A stretch of DNA of 20,457 bases from an uncultured Candidatus Saccharibacteria bacterium (GCA_916049555.1 CAJZIB010000006.1:1-20457), one strand, 5' to 3'. Shown: positions 7,444 to 14,371, counted from the first letter of the stretch. Notes: generated from the letters alone by a model not told the origin. Numbers and translations are program-made.

Positions 7444-8034
7444 TTATTCGTTAACACCAAGCTCGATGCGCTTAAACTGGCGGACGGTAATATTTTCACC
7501 GGTTTTGGCAATCATCTCTTTGATGAATTCAGCGACGGTTTTTGTGTCGTCAAGGATGTATGGCTGAAGCATAAGAACCTTATCAGAGAAAGCCTTTTTG
7601 ATTTGGCCGTTAATGATTTGTTCTTTCATGTTTTCAGGTCCCTTGAAGTTGGCTTCAAATTCCGCAGCCTTTTCCTGGCGGGCAGCTTCTGGGATATCAG
7701 CTTCAGAAACATAAAGTGGGTTCATAGAAGCGATTTGCATAGCTAATTTGTGTGCAAGCTCCTTGAATTCATCGGTGTTAGCAACGAAACTAGTTTCACA
7801 GTTGACTTCAACGATGGCACCAAGACGGTTGTCGTGGACGTAAGATGCAATGATACCTTCACGAGTCTCGCGGTCACCACGTTTTTCAGCTTTGGTAAGG
7901 CCTTTCTCGCGCATTGCTTTGAGAGCCTTATCAAAATCACCGGCGGCTTCGACGAGGGCTTTTTTCGCATCGGTAAGACCAACACCGGAAAGCTCTTTGA
8001 GTTTTTTGATTGCATCAATGGTAATTTCTGCCAT
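7444..8034 (-). CDS. tsf: Elongation factor Ts, short form
   Basis: Nucleotide exchange factor that regenerates EF-Tu-GTP. The 196 residues match the minimal single-subdomain form seen in Thermus rather than the roughly 280 residues of E. coli. The N-terminal UBA-like domain (MAEITIDAIKKLKELSGVGL, then DAKKALVEAAGDFDKAL) and the core NCETSFVANTDEFKEL (78-93) are clear. Residue 82 is Ser where most EF-Ts have Asp (ETDFVA), the residue that reaches toward the EF-Tu magnesium site. The C-terminus keeps VLMLQPYILDDTKTV. The ATG follows AAGGAG with good spacing, 20 bases after rpsB, so the conserved rpsB-tsf operon is intact and ends at a terminator. Confidence 0.96.
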   Translation of the reverse strand: MAEITIDAIKKLKELSGVGLTDAKKALVEAAGDFDKALKAMREKGLTKAEKRGDRETREGIIASYVHDNRLGAIVEVNCETSFVANTDEFKELAHKLAMQIASMNPLYVSEADIPEAARQEKAAEFEANFKGPENMKEQIINGQIKKAFSDKVLMLQPYILDDTKTVAEFIKEMIAKTGENITVRQFKRIELGVNE

Positions 8035-8054
8035 TTTATACTCCTTAATTTAAT

Positions 8055-8741
8055 TTATTTTTTAGCTTGCTTGATTGCTTCAACGAAGTAGCCAAGGATG
8101 AGTTTTTCAGTCTTGGTGGAGTCGTCGTTAGCTGGAATAACGAAGTCAATGTCAGATGGATCGACATTAGTATCACAGATTGCAATGACAGGAATGTTTA
8201 AAGTTTTTGCTTCTTTGATAGCATTCTTATCTTCACAGGCATCAGTAACAATGACGAGGCTTGGCTGATCGGTCATTTCTTTGATACCACCATAGCGGAT
8301 GTTAAGGGTTTCAATCTCTTCCTGGAAGCGCTGTACTTCAAGTTTTGAATAACGAGCTTCGAGTTCACCAGATTTCATGCGGCGCTCGAGGTCTTTGAGC
8401 TTCTTAATCTGACGGTTGACGGTCTCAACGTTGGTGAGAGTACCACCTACCCAACGTTCAGTGACGTATGGCATTTCGACAGATTCAGCAACTTCTTTAA
8501 CGATTGCTTTGAGCTGTTTCTTGGTACCGACAAAGAGGATTTTTTTGCCATCTTTGACAACTTTTTCGATAACTGGAAGGGCGCGTTCGATACCTTCAAC
8601 AGTCTTTTCGAGGTTAATGATATGGGTATCCTGGCGTTTGCTATGGATGTATTCAGCCATCTTAGGGTGCCAGCGTGAGGTCTTATGACCAAAGTGTGCT
8701 CCAGCTTCGAGGAGCTCTTTCATGTCGATTTTGATTGACAT
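8055..8741 (-). CDS. rpsB: 30S ribosomal protein S2
   Basis: S2 joins the small subunit late, at the head-body junction. The protein from MSIKIDMKELLEAGAHFGHK is 228 residues, normal for the family, with S2 signatures TSRWHPKMAEYIHS, VGTKKQL, ERWVGGTLTN and LVIVTDACEDKNAIKEA. An ATG 18 bases upstream (8759, MKRKEN) is in frame but rejected: its codons cover the Shine-Dalgarno AAAGGA that serves the 8741 ATG. The gene leads rpsB-tsf. Its leader of about 70 bases can form a hairpin and may carry S2 autoregulation as known in E. coli; that role is inference. Confidence 0.97.
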   Translation of the reverse strand: MSIKIDMKELLEAGAHFGHKTSRWHPKMAEYIHSKRQDTHIINLEKTVEGIERALPVIEKVVKDGKKILFVGTKKQLKAIVKEVAESVEMPYVTERWVGGTLTNVETVNRQIKKLKDLERRMKSGELEARYSKLEVQRFQEEIETLNIRYGGIKEMTDQPSLVIVTDACEDKNAIKEAKTLNIPVIAICDTNVDPSDIDFVIPANDDSTKTEKLILGYFVEAIKQAKK

Positions 8742-8757
8742 GTTTTCCTTTCTCTTC

Positions 8758-8791
8758 ACTTCGCTTTTGTTTACAGGAAAACGCGCGAAGT
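8758..8791 (-). promoter_or_regulatory. Hairpin in the rpsB leader, candidate autoregulatory element
   Basis: On the minus strand ACTTCGC (8791-8785) and GCGAAGT (8764-8758) form a perfect 7-bp stem around 20 bases that contain an inner GTTT/AAAC pairing. The hairpin ends about 16 bases before the rpsB ATG, just ahead of the AAAGGA ribosome site. It has no T-run, so it is not a terminator. S2 binding is an inference from known rpsB autogenous control. Confidence 0.55.
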
Positions 8792-8817
8792 TGTTTCATT
8801 AATTTAATAATGCATTT

Positions 8818-8846
8818 ATTATACTATATTTTGATTTTTTGTATAG
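8818..8846 (-). promoter_or_regulatory. Putative rpsB-tsf promoter
   Basis: A consensus TATAAT lies at 8823-8818 on the minus strand; the hexamer 17 bases upstream is CTATAC, a weak -35. Predicted start is near 8811, giving a 5' leader of about 70 bases that contains the hairpin. Confidence 0.55.
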
Positions 8847-8875
8847 GGGTAGGAGAGCGTGAAAAACTCTATATC

Positions 8876-8904
8876 TTTACATTTATTCAATAATCTGGTA
8901 TATT
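8876..8904 (+). promoter_or_regulatory. L31 gene promoter, TTTACA-N17-TGG-TATATT
   Basis: -35 TTTACA (8876-8881), a 17-base spacer ending TGG, and -10 TATATT (8899-8904) form a good extended promoter. Predicted +1 is about 8911, only four bases before the ATG at 8915, with no room for a Shine-Dalgarno. Confidence 0.7.
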
Positions 8905-8914
8905 TTCTGTAATT

Positions 8915-9244
8915 ATGAGTAAAAAAGAATTACAACCAAAAGATTACCGTTTTGTGGTCTTTACAGATGAGGCAGCGAATTTTTCTTTTCTAACTAAATC
9001 AACTGTAAAAAGCGACGAAACTGTAAAGTGGACTGATGGTAATGAATATCCATTAGTGAAGATGCAAATTTCTTCAGCTTCTCATCCATTCTTTACTGGT
9101 GAAGAGAAGATTATCGATACTGAGGGTCGTGTTGACCGCTTCAAGGCTCGTGCTAAGAAAGCTGAGGAACGTAAGGCTGCTCTTGCTAATAAGGCAAGAA
9201 AAGCTGAAAAAGAAGCTGAGAAGAAAGCCGCTAAGGAAGACTAA
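8915..9244 (+). CDS. rpmE2: 50S ribosomal protein L31 type B with Lys/Ala-rich tail
   Basis: L31 bridges the subunits near the central protuberance. Residues 1-80 match the zinc-free type B: YRFVVFTDEAANFSFLTKST, TVKWTDGNEYPLVKMQISSASHP and FFTGEEKIIDTEGRVDRF. No cysteine is present, so the C+ zinc form is excluded. At 109 residues it is about 25 longer than usual; the tail (about 80-109) is a Lys/Ala/Glu helix that may contact rRNA. It is a one-gene plus-strand unit, divergent from rpsB, with its own promoter and terminator. No Shine-Dalgarno precedes the ATG; a near-leaderless transcript is predicted. Confidence 0.94.
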   Translation: MSKKELQPKDYRFVVFTDEAANFSFLTKSTVKSDETVKWTDGNEYPLVKMQISSASHPFFTGEEKIIDTEGRVDRFKARAKKAEERKAALANKARKAEKEAEKKAAKED

Positions 9245-9254
9245 TCAGAAATCT

Positions 9255-9289
9255 AAAATAAAGATAGCGAAAACTATCTTTATTTTTTT
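9255..9289 (+). terminator. Intrinsic terminator after L31
   Basis: A 13-bp stem, AAAATAAAGATAG (9255-9267) with CTATCTTTATTTT (9274-9286), closes a CGAAAA loop and runs into T residues. It begins 10 bases after the L31 stop and insulates the tRNA-prfA unit. Confidence 0.88.
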
Positions 9290-9299
9290 GCCAATTCCC

Positions 9300-9308
9300 T
9301 GCTATAAT
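9300..9308 (+). promoter_or_regulatory. Extended -10 promoter of the tRNA-Val-prfA-prmC unit
   Basis: TGC-TATAAT lies at 9300-9308 with no good -35, since upstream bases are the L31 terminator T-run. Predicted start is near 9315, five bases before the mature tRNA 5' end. It is the only promoter seen ahead of prfA. Confidence 0.65.
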
Positions 9309-9319
9309 AAAGAGTAGGC

Positions 9320-9396
9320 GGGTCTTTAGCTCAGTTGGCTAGAGCGTACGATTCACATTCGTAAGGTCACTGGTTCGAGCCCAGTAAGACCCACCA
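9320..9396 (+). tRNA. tRNA-Val, anticodon CAC, CCA encoded
   Basis: A complete cloverleaf can be drawn. The acceptor arm GGGTCTT (9320-9326) pairs with AAGACCC (9386-9392). The D stem is GCTC/GAGC (9329-9332, 9342-9345). The anticodon stem TACGA/TCGTA (9347-9351, 9359-9363) closes the loop TTCACAT, giving anticodon CAC that reads GUG. The T arm ACTGG/CCAGT surrounds TTCGAGC. Discriminator A and an encoded CCA finish the gene. It stands 18 bases upstream of prfA with no terminator between them, so the two are probably on one primary transcript. Confidence 0.95.
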
Positions 9397-9414
9397 CAAG
9401 GAATTGATATTAAT

Positions 9415-10479
9415 ATGGAAGAAAAAATCAAAAGTTTAAAGAAAGAGGCGGAAGAGGTTACGCTTTTTTTGGCGGACCCGAACGCTTATATGAGCGAGGA
9501 TTTTGCTTCCAAGTCAAAACGCCTAGCAGAAATTAATGAAATTATTGAGATTGATGAAAAAATTACACAGCTAAAACAAAATATCGTAGAGGCTGAGCAG
9601 CTGCTTAATGATGCGGATTTTGCGGAAATTGCTAAATCTGACATAGACCATGCGCAAAGTGAAATTGAGAAATTGACTTCTAGTCTTGAGGAAAAATTAG
9701 TGCCACGCGATCCGGATGATGATAAGCCGGTGATTATGGAGATTCGTGCTGGAGCTGGTGGAGATGAAGCTTCCCTGTTTGCAGCCGAGCTATATCGTAT
9801 GTATTTGCGTTTTGCTGAGAAGCATGGCTTGAAGGTTGAACTGATGTCTGAAAATGCCAATGAGGCTGGTGGAATCAAGGAAGCCGTGATTAAAATTTCT
9901 GGTGAAAGGCCGTATGGTAGTTTAAAGTTTGAGGGCGGCGTGCACCGCGTACAACGTGTTCCAGCCACTGAGTCTCAGGGTAGAATTCACACTTCGACCG
10001 CTACTGTGGTAGCTTTACCAGAGGTGAAAGAATCGGAAATTGAGATTGATGAGAAAGACCTAAGGATTGATATTTATCATTCTGGTGGTCATGGTGGTCA
10101 GTCGGTCAACACAACTAACTCAGCGATTCGTATTACACATTATCCGTCTGGCCTTGTAGTAGCCATGCAGGATGAAAGGTCTCTTCGTCAGAATAAAGAG
10201 AAGGCAATGATGGTTTTGCGTACCCGCCTTAGTGAGATACGCCGTGCGGAGGAGGCAGCAAATGCTTCGGCTGCACGTAAGTCTTTGATTGGTACCGGTG
10301 ACCGCTCGGAGAAAATTCGTACTTATAACTTTCCACAAGACCGCGTGACTGATCATCGCATCCATTATTCTCGCTCAAATATTGGGGCTGTGATGGATGG
10401 CGATATTGATGATATTTTGGCTGAGCTTAAGAAATTTGAGATTCAAGCAATTCGTGACGAAAACGGCATAACAGGATAG
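9415..10479 (+). CDS. prfA: Peptide chain release factor 1
   Basis: RF1 recognises UAA and UAG and triggers peptide release. The 354 residues are near the normal 360. The N-terminal coiled coil is followed by RAGAGGDEASLFAAELYRMY (111-130). The stop-codon reading tripeptide PAT (183-185, in VQRVPATESQGRIHTS) is the RF1 type rather than SPF of RF2. The GGQ catalytic motif is at 227-229 in HSGGHGGQSVN, where most RF1 have SSGAGGQ. The ATG follows AAGGA about 12 bases upstream, just past the tRNA. prmC, which methylates the GGQ glutamine, follows seven bases later. All 20 visible genes stop at UAA or UAG, the RF1 codons. Confidence 0.97.
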   Translation: MEEKIKSLKKEAEEVTLFLADPNAYMSEDFASKSKRLAEINEIIEIDEKITQLKQNIVEAEQLLNDADFAEIAKSDIDHAQSEIEKLTSSLEEKLVPRDPDDDKPVIMEIRAGAGGDEASLFAAELYRMYLRFAEKHGLKVELMSENANEAGGIKEAVIKISGERPYGSLKFEGGVHRVQRVPATESQGRIHTSTATVVALPEVKESEIEIDEKDLRIDIYHSGGHGGQSVNTTNSAIRITHYPSGLVVAMQDERSLRQNKEKAMMVLRTRLSEIRRAEEAANASAARKSLIGTGDRSEKIRTYNFPQDRVTDHRIHYSRSNIGAVMDGDIDDILAELKKFEIQAIRDENGITG

Positions 10480-10486
10480 GGTTTTT

Positions 10487-11446
10487 ATGGCGTTAACGAT
10501 AAAAAAATGGCTGACGCAGGCGAAAACCTTGGTTAATCCACTGGACGCAGAGTTGATTTTGACGAATGTTTTTAAGGCGTCGGATCGGACTTTTTTGGTT
10601 AGTCATAGTGAAAAGATTTTATCTGCCGAGGAAAGACAGGTGGCGGATAAGATGCTAACCCTACGTGCGGTGAAGGTGCCACTAGCCTATATTACAAGTG
10701 AGAAATGGTTTTATGGACATAAATTTAAGGTAACTCCGGATGTCTTGATCCCTAGACCGGAAACTGAACAGATGGTGGAAACAACGATTGACCTATACAA
10801 TATGCTTGCCACTAGGATTGTGATCAGGTATGAAGAAGCGGTGAAGGCGAGGATTGGGGTGATTGAGCCGAGTTGGCCAGATAATCCAAACGTGAAAGAA
10901 GAGTTGGAGAAAATCAAGGAAGAGATTTTATCTCCAGTGATGATTTTTGATGTGGGTACTGGTTCTGGGTGTGCGGCAATTTCGGTGGGGTTAGAGTGTA
11001 CTCATGCGCAGGTTCTGGCGCTAGACATTTCGGAGCCGGCATTAAAAGTTGCGCGTGAAAATAAGACAAAACTAAAGGCGGAAAATGTAGTGTTTGCTCT
11101 CAGTGATTTACTTGATCGGATTTCAGATTCCGCGCCAGTGCCTGATATTATCATGGCCAATCTACCATACGTGGATCGCGATTGGGAATGGAGCTCACCT
11201 GAAATTGAATATGAGCCAAGTATTGCTTTGTTTGCGGAGAGGAATGGACTGGCTTTAATTTATAAATTAATGCGTCAGATTAAACAAAAATGGCCAGCTT
11301 TATTTGAAGATAAAAAGAGAAATCATCAGAAATTTTTGGTACTAGAATCAGATATTAGTCAGCAGGAGAGGATTATTCGTTATGCTAGGCGTTCTGGGTT
11401 TTCGTTGGTAAAAAAACAGGGCTTAATCACTTGCTTCGAATACTAA
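10487..11446 (+). CDS. prmC: Release factor glutamine methyltransferase with NLPY and an insertion
   Basis: Methylates the GGQ glutamine of release factors with SAM. The 319 residues include the N-terminal substrate-binding helices, the HemK block TPDVLIPRPETEQMVE (83-97), SAM motif I FDVGTGSGCAAISV (154-167), and the substrate motif NLPYVD (225-230), where family members usually have NPPY. Between the PRPETE block and motif I lie roughly 55 residues (98-152) of mostly charged sequence, far longer than in E. coli PrmC. The ATG is seven bases after prfA, with a weak purine-rich site, so translation is probably coupled. Partnership with prfA supports the assignment; a different N5-glutamine methylase is the main alternative. 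Confidence 0.92.
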   Translation: MALTIKKWLTQAKTLVNPLDAELILTNVFKASDRTFLVSHSEKILSAEERQVADKMLTLRAVKVPLAYITSEKWFYGHKFKVTPDVLIPRPETEQMVETTIDLYNMLATRIVIRYEEAVKARIGVIEPSWPDNPNVKEELEKIKEEILSPVMIFDVGTGSGCAAISVGLECTHAQVLALDISEPALKVARENKTKLKAENVVFALSDLLDRISDSAPVPDIIMANLPYVDRDWEWSSPEIEYEPSIALFAERNGLALIYKLMRQIKQKWPALFEDKKRNHQKFLVLESDISQQERIIRYARRSGFSLVKKQGLITCFEY

Positions 11447-11493
11447 AGTTATTAGAACTGGTCTTTGAAAATTGACTGAAAAAATCACAGAGA

Positions 11494-11527
11494 AAATATC
11501 CCCAAGTGTTTTGGGGATATTTCTTTT
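11494..11527. terminator. Intrinsic terminator between prmC and htrA
   Basis: A perfect 12-bp stem, AAATATCCCCAA (11494-11505) with TTGGGGATATTT (11511-11522), has a 5-base loop and is followed by CTTTTT. It ends the plus-strand prmC unit; the minus-strand flank is less T-rich but may also serve htrA. Confidence 0.88.
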
Positions 11528-11539
11528 TAGACTAGATTT

Positions 11540-12913
11540 CTACTGCTTGTAGGCTGCGAGAGTAAGTTCGAGGGTTTCAGTTTTACCACCTCTTACGACT
11601 GTGATTTTTACGGTATCACCGACGGAATATTCACCAATCAGGCTTGAAAGGGAGCCGGAGCTACCGATTTCTGTACCGTTAACGGCGGTAATAATGTCGT
11701 TCTCTTTTAAGCCTGCCTTATCACCAGCACTACCAGAGATAATGGCTTTATTATTTTTACTAGCTGCAATTAGGGCGCCGCGAGTAACGGAGAGATTTTT
11801 CTCTTTGGCGATGGTCGGGGTGAGATTGATATAACGGACACCAATCACGGCACGCTCAAAACCTTTACCACTGAGAACGTTTTTGATAATTCCCTTCACG
11901 CTTGAAATTGGGATGGCAAAACCGACGTTATTACCTTGACTGGCATAGGCGGTGTTGATACCAATTACTTCACCGGCGGCATTGACGAGCGGACCACCTG
12001 AGTTTCCTCCGTTAATGGCGGCATCGGTTTGAATCATGTCTGAAAGTGTTTCATACTGAGTGCGCCCAGAATCAGTAGCGGTGAGGCTGCGGCCCTTGCC
12101 GGAGATAATTCCAGAAGTTACGGAGTTTTGGTAGGCGCCGAGGGCATTGCCGATGGCGACAACCTGTTGACCAGCGGAAGTGGTTTTCGAATCACCAAGT
12201 TTAACTGGTGAAAGGTTATTGACGTTGTTGATTTTAATGATAGCAAAATCGTTGAGCGGATCGGTGCCGACAAGTTCAACATCTTCGTAAGCAGTGCCGT
12301 CATCTAGGATAACGCCGATTTTGCTAGCTCCCGAAACGACATGTTTGTTGGTAGCAACATAACCATCACTGCTGAGAATGAAGCCGGTTCCGGCAGCAGT
12401 TTGGCTGGTAGTTTCGTTACTGAAGAAAGATTTTTGATCAGTGCTTGTGACGATAGAGACGACACTTTTTGAGACGGCATTAGCGATGCTAGCAATCGAG
12501 CCTTCCGTAAAGTTGGCAGAGTTACTGTCCCGACTGATTTGGCCTGGATTGCCGAAGTTATTACCAGTAAGATTCCTAGTTAGGCTGAGATTGTAAATAC
12601 TGCAGGCGAGCGCGAGGACTGAAAGAAAGATTGGAAGTTTATTGCTGGATGGTCTTTGGGATTCCTTGATATTTTTTGGTTTAAGAACTTTTTCAGCTTC
12701 CTCGGCTAATTCAGCTTTCTCGTCTACTTCAGCTTCCTCAACTTTTTTAGTTTTCTTATCTATCTCAACCTCCCCGACCTCTTCAGGTTCCTTAGACTCC
12801 TCGGCTTCCTTAGTCTCCTTAGTCTCCTCGACTTTCTCGACTGAGCCGCTATTTTTGTTACTTGATTCAAAATCACTTTCTTCAGTTTGAGAAGAAGCTA
12901 GTTTTTCTGTCAT
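11540..12913 (-). CDS. htrA: HtrA/DegP-type membrane-anchored serine protease with acidic N-terminus
   Basis: Envelope quality-control protease. From the ATG at 12913 it has 457 residues: a Glu/Lys-rich cytoplasmic region (about 1-90) with repeated ETKE/EEA-like runs, one membrane anchor (about 92-111, LPIFLSVLALACSIY), a trypsin-like domain with catalytic His191 (ATNKHVVSG), Asp222 (DPLNDFAIIKI) and Ser305 (NGGNSGGPLVN), then one C-terminal PDZ (about 350-450). An in-frame ATG 21 bases upstream was rejected because its codons (AAAGGAGGT) are the Shine-Dalgarno. That ribosome site overlaps the stop region of the preceding membrane gene, so translation is likely coupled. It ends the lepB-membrane protein-htrA group. 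Confidence 0.95.
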   Translation of the reverse strand: MTEKLASSQTEESDFESSNKNSGSVEKVEETKETKEAEESKEPEEVGEVEIDKKTKKVEEAEVDEKAELAEEAEKVLKPKNIKESQRPSSNKLPIFLSVLALACSIYNLSLTRNLTGNNFGNPGQISRDSNSANFTEGSIASIANAVSKSVVSIVTSTDQKSFFSNETTSQTAAGTGFILSSDGYVATNKHVVSGASKIGVILDDGTAYEDVELVGTDPLNDFAIIKINNVNNLSPVKLGDSKTTSAGQQVVAIGNALGAYQNSVTSGIISGKGRSLTATDSGRTQYETLSDMIQTDAAINGGNSGGPLVNAAGEVIGINTAYASQGNNVGFAIPISSVKGIIKNVLSGKGFERAVIGVRYINLTPTIAKEKNLSVTRGALIAASKNNKAIISGSAGDKAGLKENDIITAVNGTEIGSSGSLSSLIGEYSVGDTVKITVVRGGKTETLELTLAAYKQ

Positions 12914-12926
12914 AAATTTACCTCCT

Positions 12927-13706
12927 TTAGACATTAAATAATGGTTTGCTAAACCAAAGCACGATAATCAGAATGAGAGCAAGTGAGAAAATGGTTGGAG
13001 TGGCGATTTTTTTGAAATTAAATTCTTCGTCACTGGAAATTTTGTTAAAAATATTACCAACAAGAAAGACTATCGTGGTGAGAATGATGGCGGATTGTGG
13101 AAGGAGAAAACCGATCTCTTTGAAGGTATAGACGATGAGCCAAGATTGGCAGAGCCAGGCAAATTCAGCAAAAATTAAACCCATCAAAAGTGAGAGGAAT
13201 GAGAAATCTGGATCATCACCTTGCACGAGAACATGTCTGGCTGCAGCAAAACCGATGAGAAAATTGAATATAACTGGGAAAGCTGCGTTGGCACTGGCGG
13301 ACATTAGGGTTGTTGCAGTGGTACCTAGAAAAACGGCGAGTAGAGCCTGAATACCAGAGGCGCGCTCAGTTGACATTGGTTTTAAAACAATGAGCCAGGC
13401 CGAGTAAAGAATGGCAAGGATGAAATGGATTGGGAGAAGAGTCGGGCCAGAGGCGTAAGTGATAAAGACGAAAGAAAAACCAACGATGAGGTCGACAAGG
13501 TTTGATTTGAGGTTGAGAAAAAGGTAGCGAGGACGGACGGCAAACATGCGCCACTTGGAAATGACGACTAGCAGTGCGCCAGGGATCCAGCTAGCAGTGC
13601 TAAAGGTGATAAATACAGAGCCAAGTCCAAGTAATAAGTTGAAAAAGGCGTGCAAAAAAGCACTTACGATATTACGGCCTTTACGAATCAAAATATAATC
13701 TGACAT
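12927..13706 (-). CDS. Unknown multi-pass membrane protein
   Basis: I do not recognise a family. The 259 residues begin MSDYILIRKG and show about eight hydrophobic segments (roughly 15-38, 68-86, 90-108, 118-136, 140-158, 170-194, 203-220, 236-253). A basic stretch KWRMFAVRPRYLF (51-63), PMSTERASG (110-118) and QGDDPDFSF (162-170) form loops; no catalytic motif is evident. It lies between lepB and htrA, 14 bases after lepB, and its stop codon abuts the strong htrA ribosome site. That suggests a role in envelope biogenesis or protease control, but this is only context. A TATAAT box six bases before the ATG predicts its own leaderless transcript. Confidence 0.8.
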   Translation of the reverse strand: MSDYILIRKGRNIVSAFLHAFFNLLLGLGSVFITFSTASWIPGALLVVISKWRMFAVRPRYLFLNLKSNLVDLIVGFSFVFITYASGPTLLPIHFILAILYSAWLIVLKPMSTERASGIQALLAVFLGTTATTLMSASANAAFPVIFNFLIGFAAARHVLVQGDDPDFSFLSLLMGLIFAEFAWLCQSWLIVYTFKEIGFLLPQSAIILTTIVFLVGNIFNKISSDEEFNFKKIATPTIFSLALILIIVLWFSKPLFNV

Positions 13707-13712
13707 AGCAAT

Positions 13713-13718
13713 ATTATA
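13713..13718 (-). promoter_or_regulatory. TATAAT box predicting a leaderless start for the membrane gene
   Basis: The minus strand reads TATAAT-ATTGCT-ATG, with the hexamer at 13718-13713 and +1 falling on the A of the ATG at 13706. A possible -35, TTAACA (13743-13738), lies inside the end of lepB with a long 19-base spacer. AAGG before the box is too far from the ATG to be a normal ribosome site. Confidence 0.55.
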
Positions 13719-13720
13719 CC

Positions 13721-14365
13721 TTAAAATAGGCGGATTTTGTTAAATGGATAGAGCCTCAAGAGGACTGGGCCGACGATGCGACAGTATGGTATAGTGCCAA
13801 GTCCGTATCTTGAATCATATGAATGGGTGCCTTCGCGATTGTCGCCAGCCACAAAAATTTCGTTTTCTGGAACAATGATATCAACTTCGCCAGAGGTCTG
13901 GGCTTTTGGTCCATCATTGTCGGACTTTCTGGTTTCGTCGTCTGGGTGGAAGCCATCAGGATGTTCGTTATTATAAACTGTCAATACACCGTCTTTTACC
14001 GTGACGCGCTCGCCAGGAAAAGCGATGACGCGTTTAATAATGTATTGGTCGCGGATAGAAGTTTCGAGACCACATGTGAGTGGACCGGACGCATCGCCAT
14101 TTAAGAAAACAATAACTTGTCCACGTTTTGGCACATAGGGCTTACCAAAAAAATGTGAGAGAGAAACCGCGGCACGATTGACGATGAGGCGATCCTGGCC
14201 ATGTAGGGTATTTTCCATGGAGGCGCCAACTACGTTATATGAGCGCATGACGTAGGTATTTAAAAAAAGTGTGCCAAGGATGACAAAAATAATAAAGGTG
14301 ACTAGGCTCAGAATGTCCTTCAGTAATGGGTGTCGTTGTTTGAAAAAAGAATTTTGATTATCCAC
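13721..14365 (-). CDS. lepB: Signal peptidase I, GTG start
   Basis: Cleaves signal peptides from exported proteins at the outer face of the membrane. The 214 residues have one N-terminal membrane anchor (about 17-38), the catalytic serine S49 in VVGASMENTL, the general-base lysine K111 in YIIKRVIAFPGE, and the box GDNREGTHSYDSR at 174-186. The ORF begins at a GTG (14365); the next in-frame methionine is residue 40, past the anchor, so the GTG is needed. A TGG-TAAAAT extended -10 ends six bases before it, predicting a leaderless transcript starting on the GTG. It follows tgt by 50 bases and precedes the unknown membrane gene and htrA. Confidence 0.95.
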   Translation of the reverse strand: MDNQNSFFKQRHPLLKDILSLVTFIIFVILGTLFLNTYVMRSYNVVGASMENTLHGQDRLIVNRAAVSLSHFFGKPYVPKRGQVIVFLNGDASGPLTCGLETSIRDQYIIKRVIAFPGERVTVKDGVLTVYNNEHPDGFHPDDETRKSDNDGPKAQTSGEVDIIVPENEIFVAGDNREGTHSYDSRYGLGTIPYCRIVGPVLLRLYPFNKIRLF

Positions 14366-14371
14366 CTTATA

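Noticed and set aside
8742..8759. Upstream in-frame ATG giving S2 a MKRKEN extension
   Set aside because: Those codons contain the Shine-Dalgarno of the MSIKIDMKELL start and part of the leader hairpin.
9486..9968. 160-residue open frame on the minus strand inside prfA
   Set aside because: It is the complement of a secure RF1 gene, Ser/Ala-rich with no recognisable domain or ribosome site; a shadow of codon bias.
12914..12934. Upstream in-frame ATG giving HtrA an MSKGGKF extension
   Set aside because: The codons spell AAAGGAGGT, the ribosome site for the ATG at 12913, and overlap the end of the previous gene.
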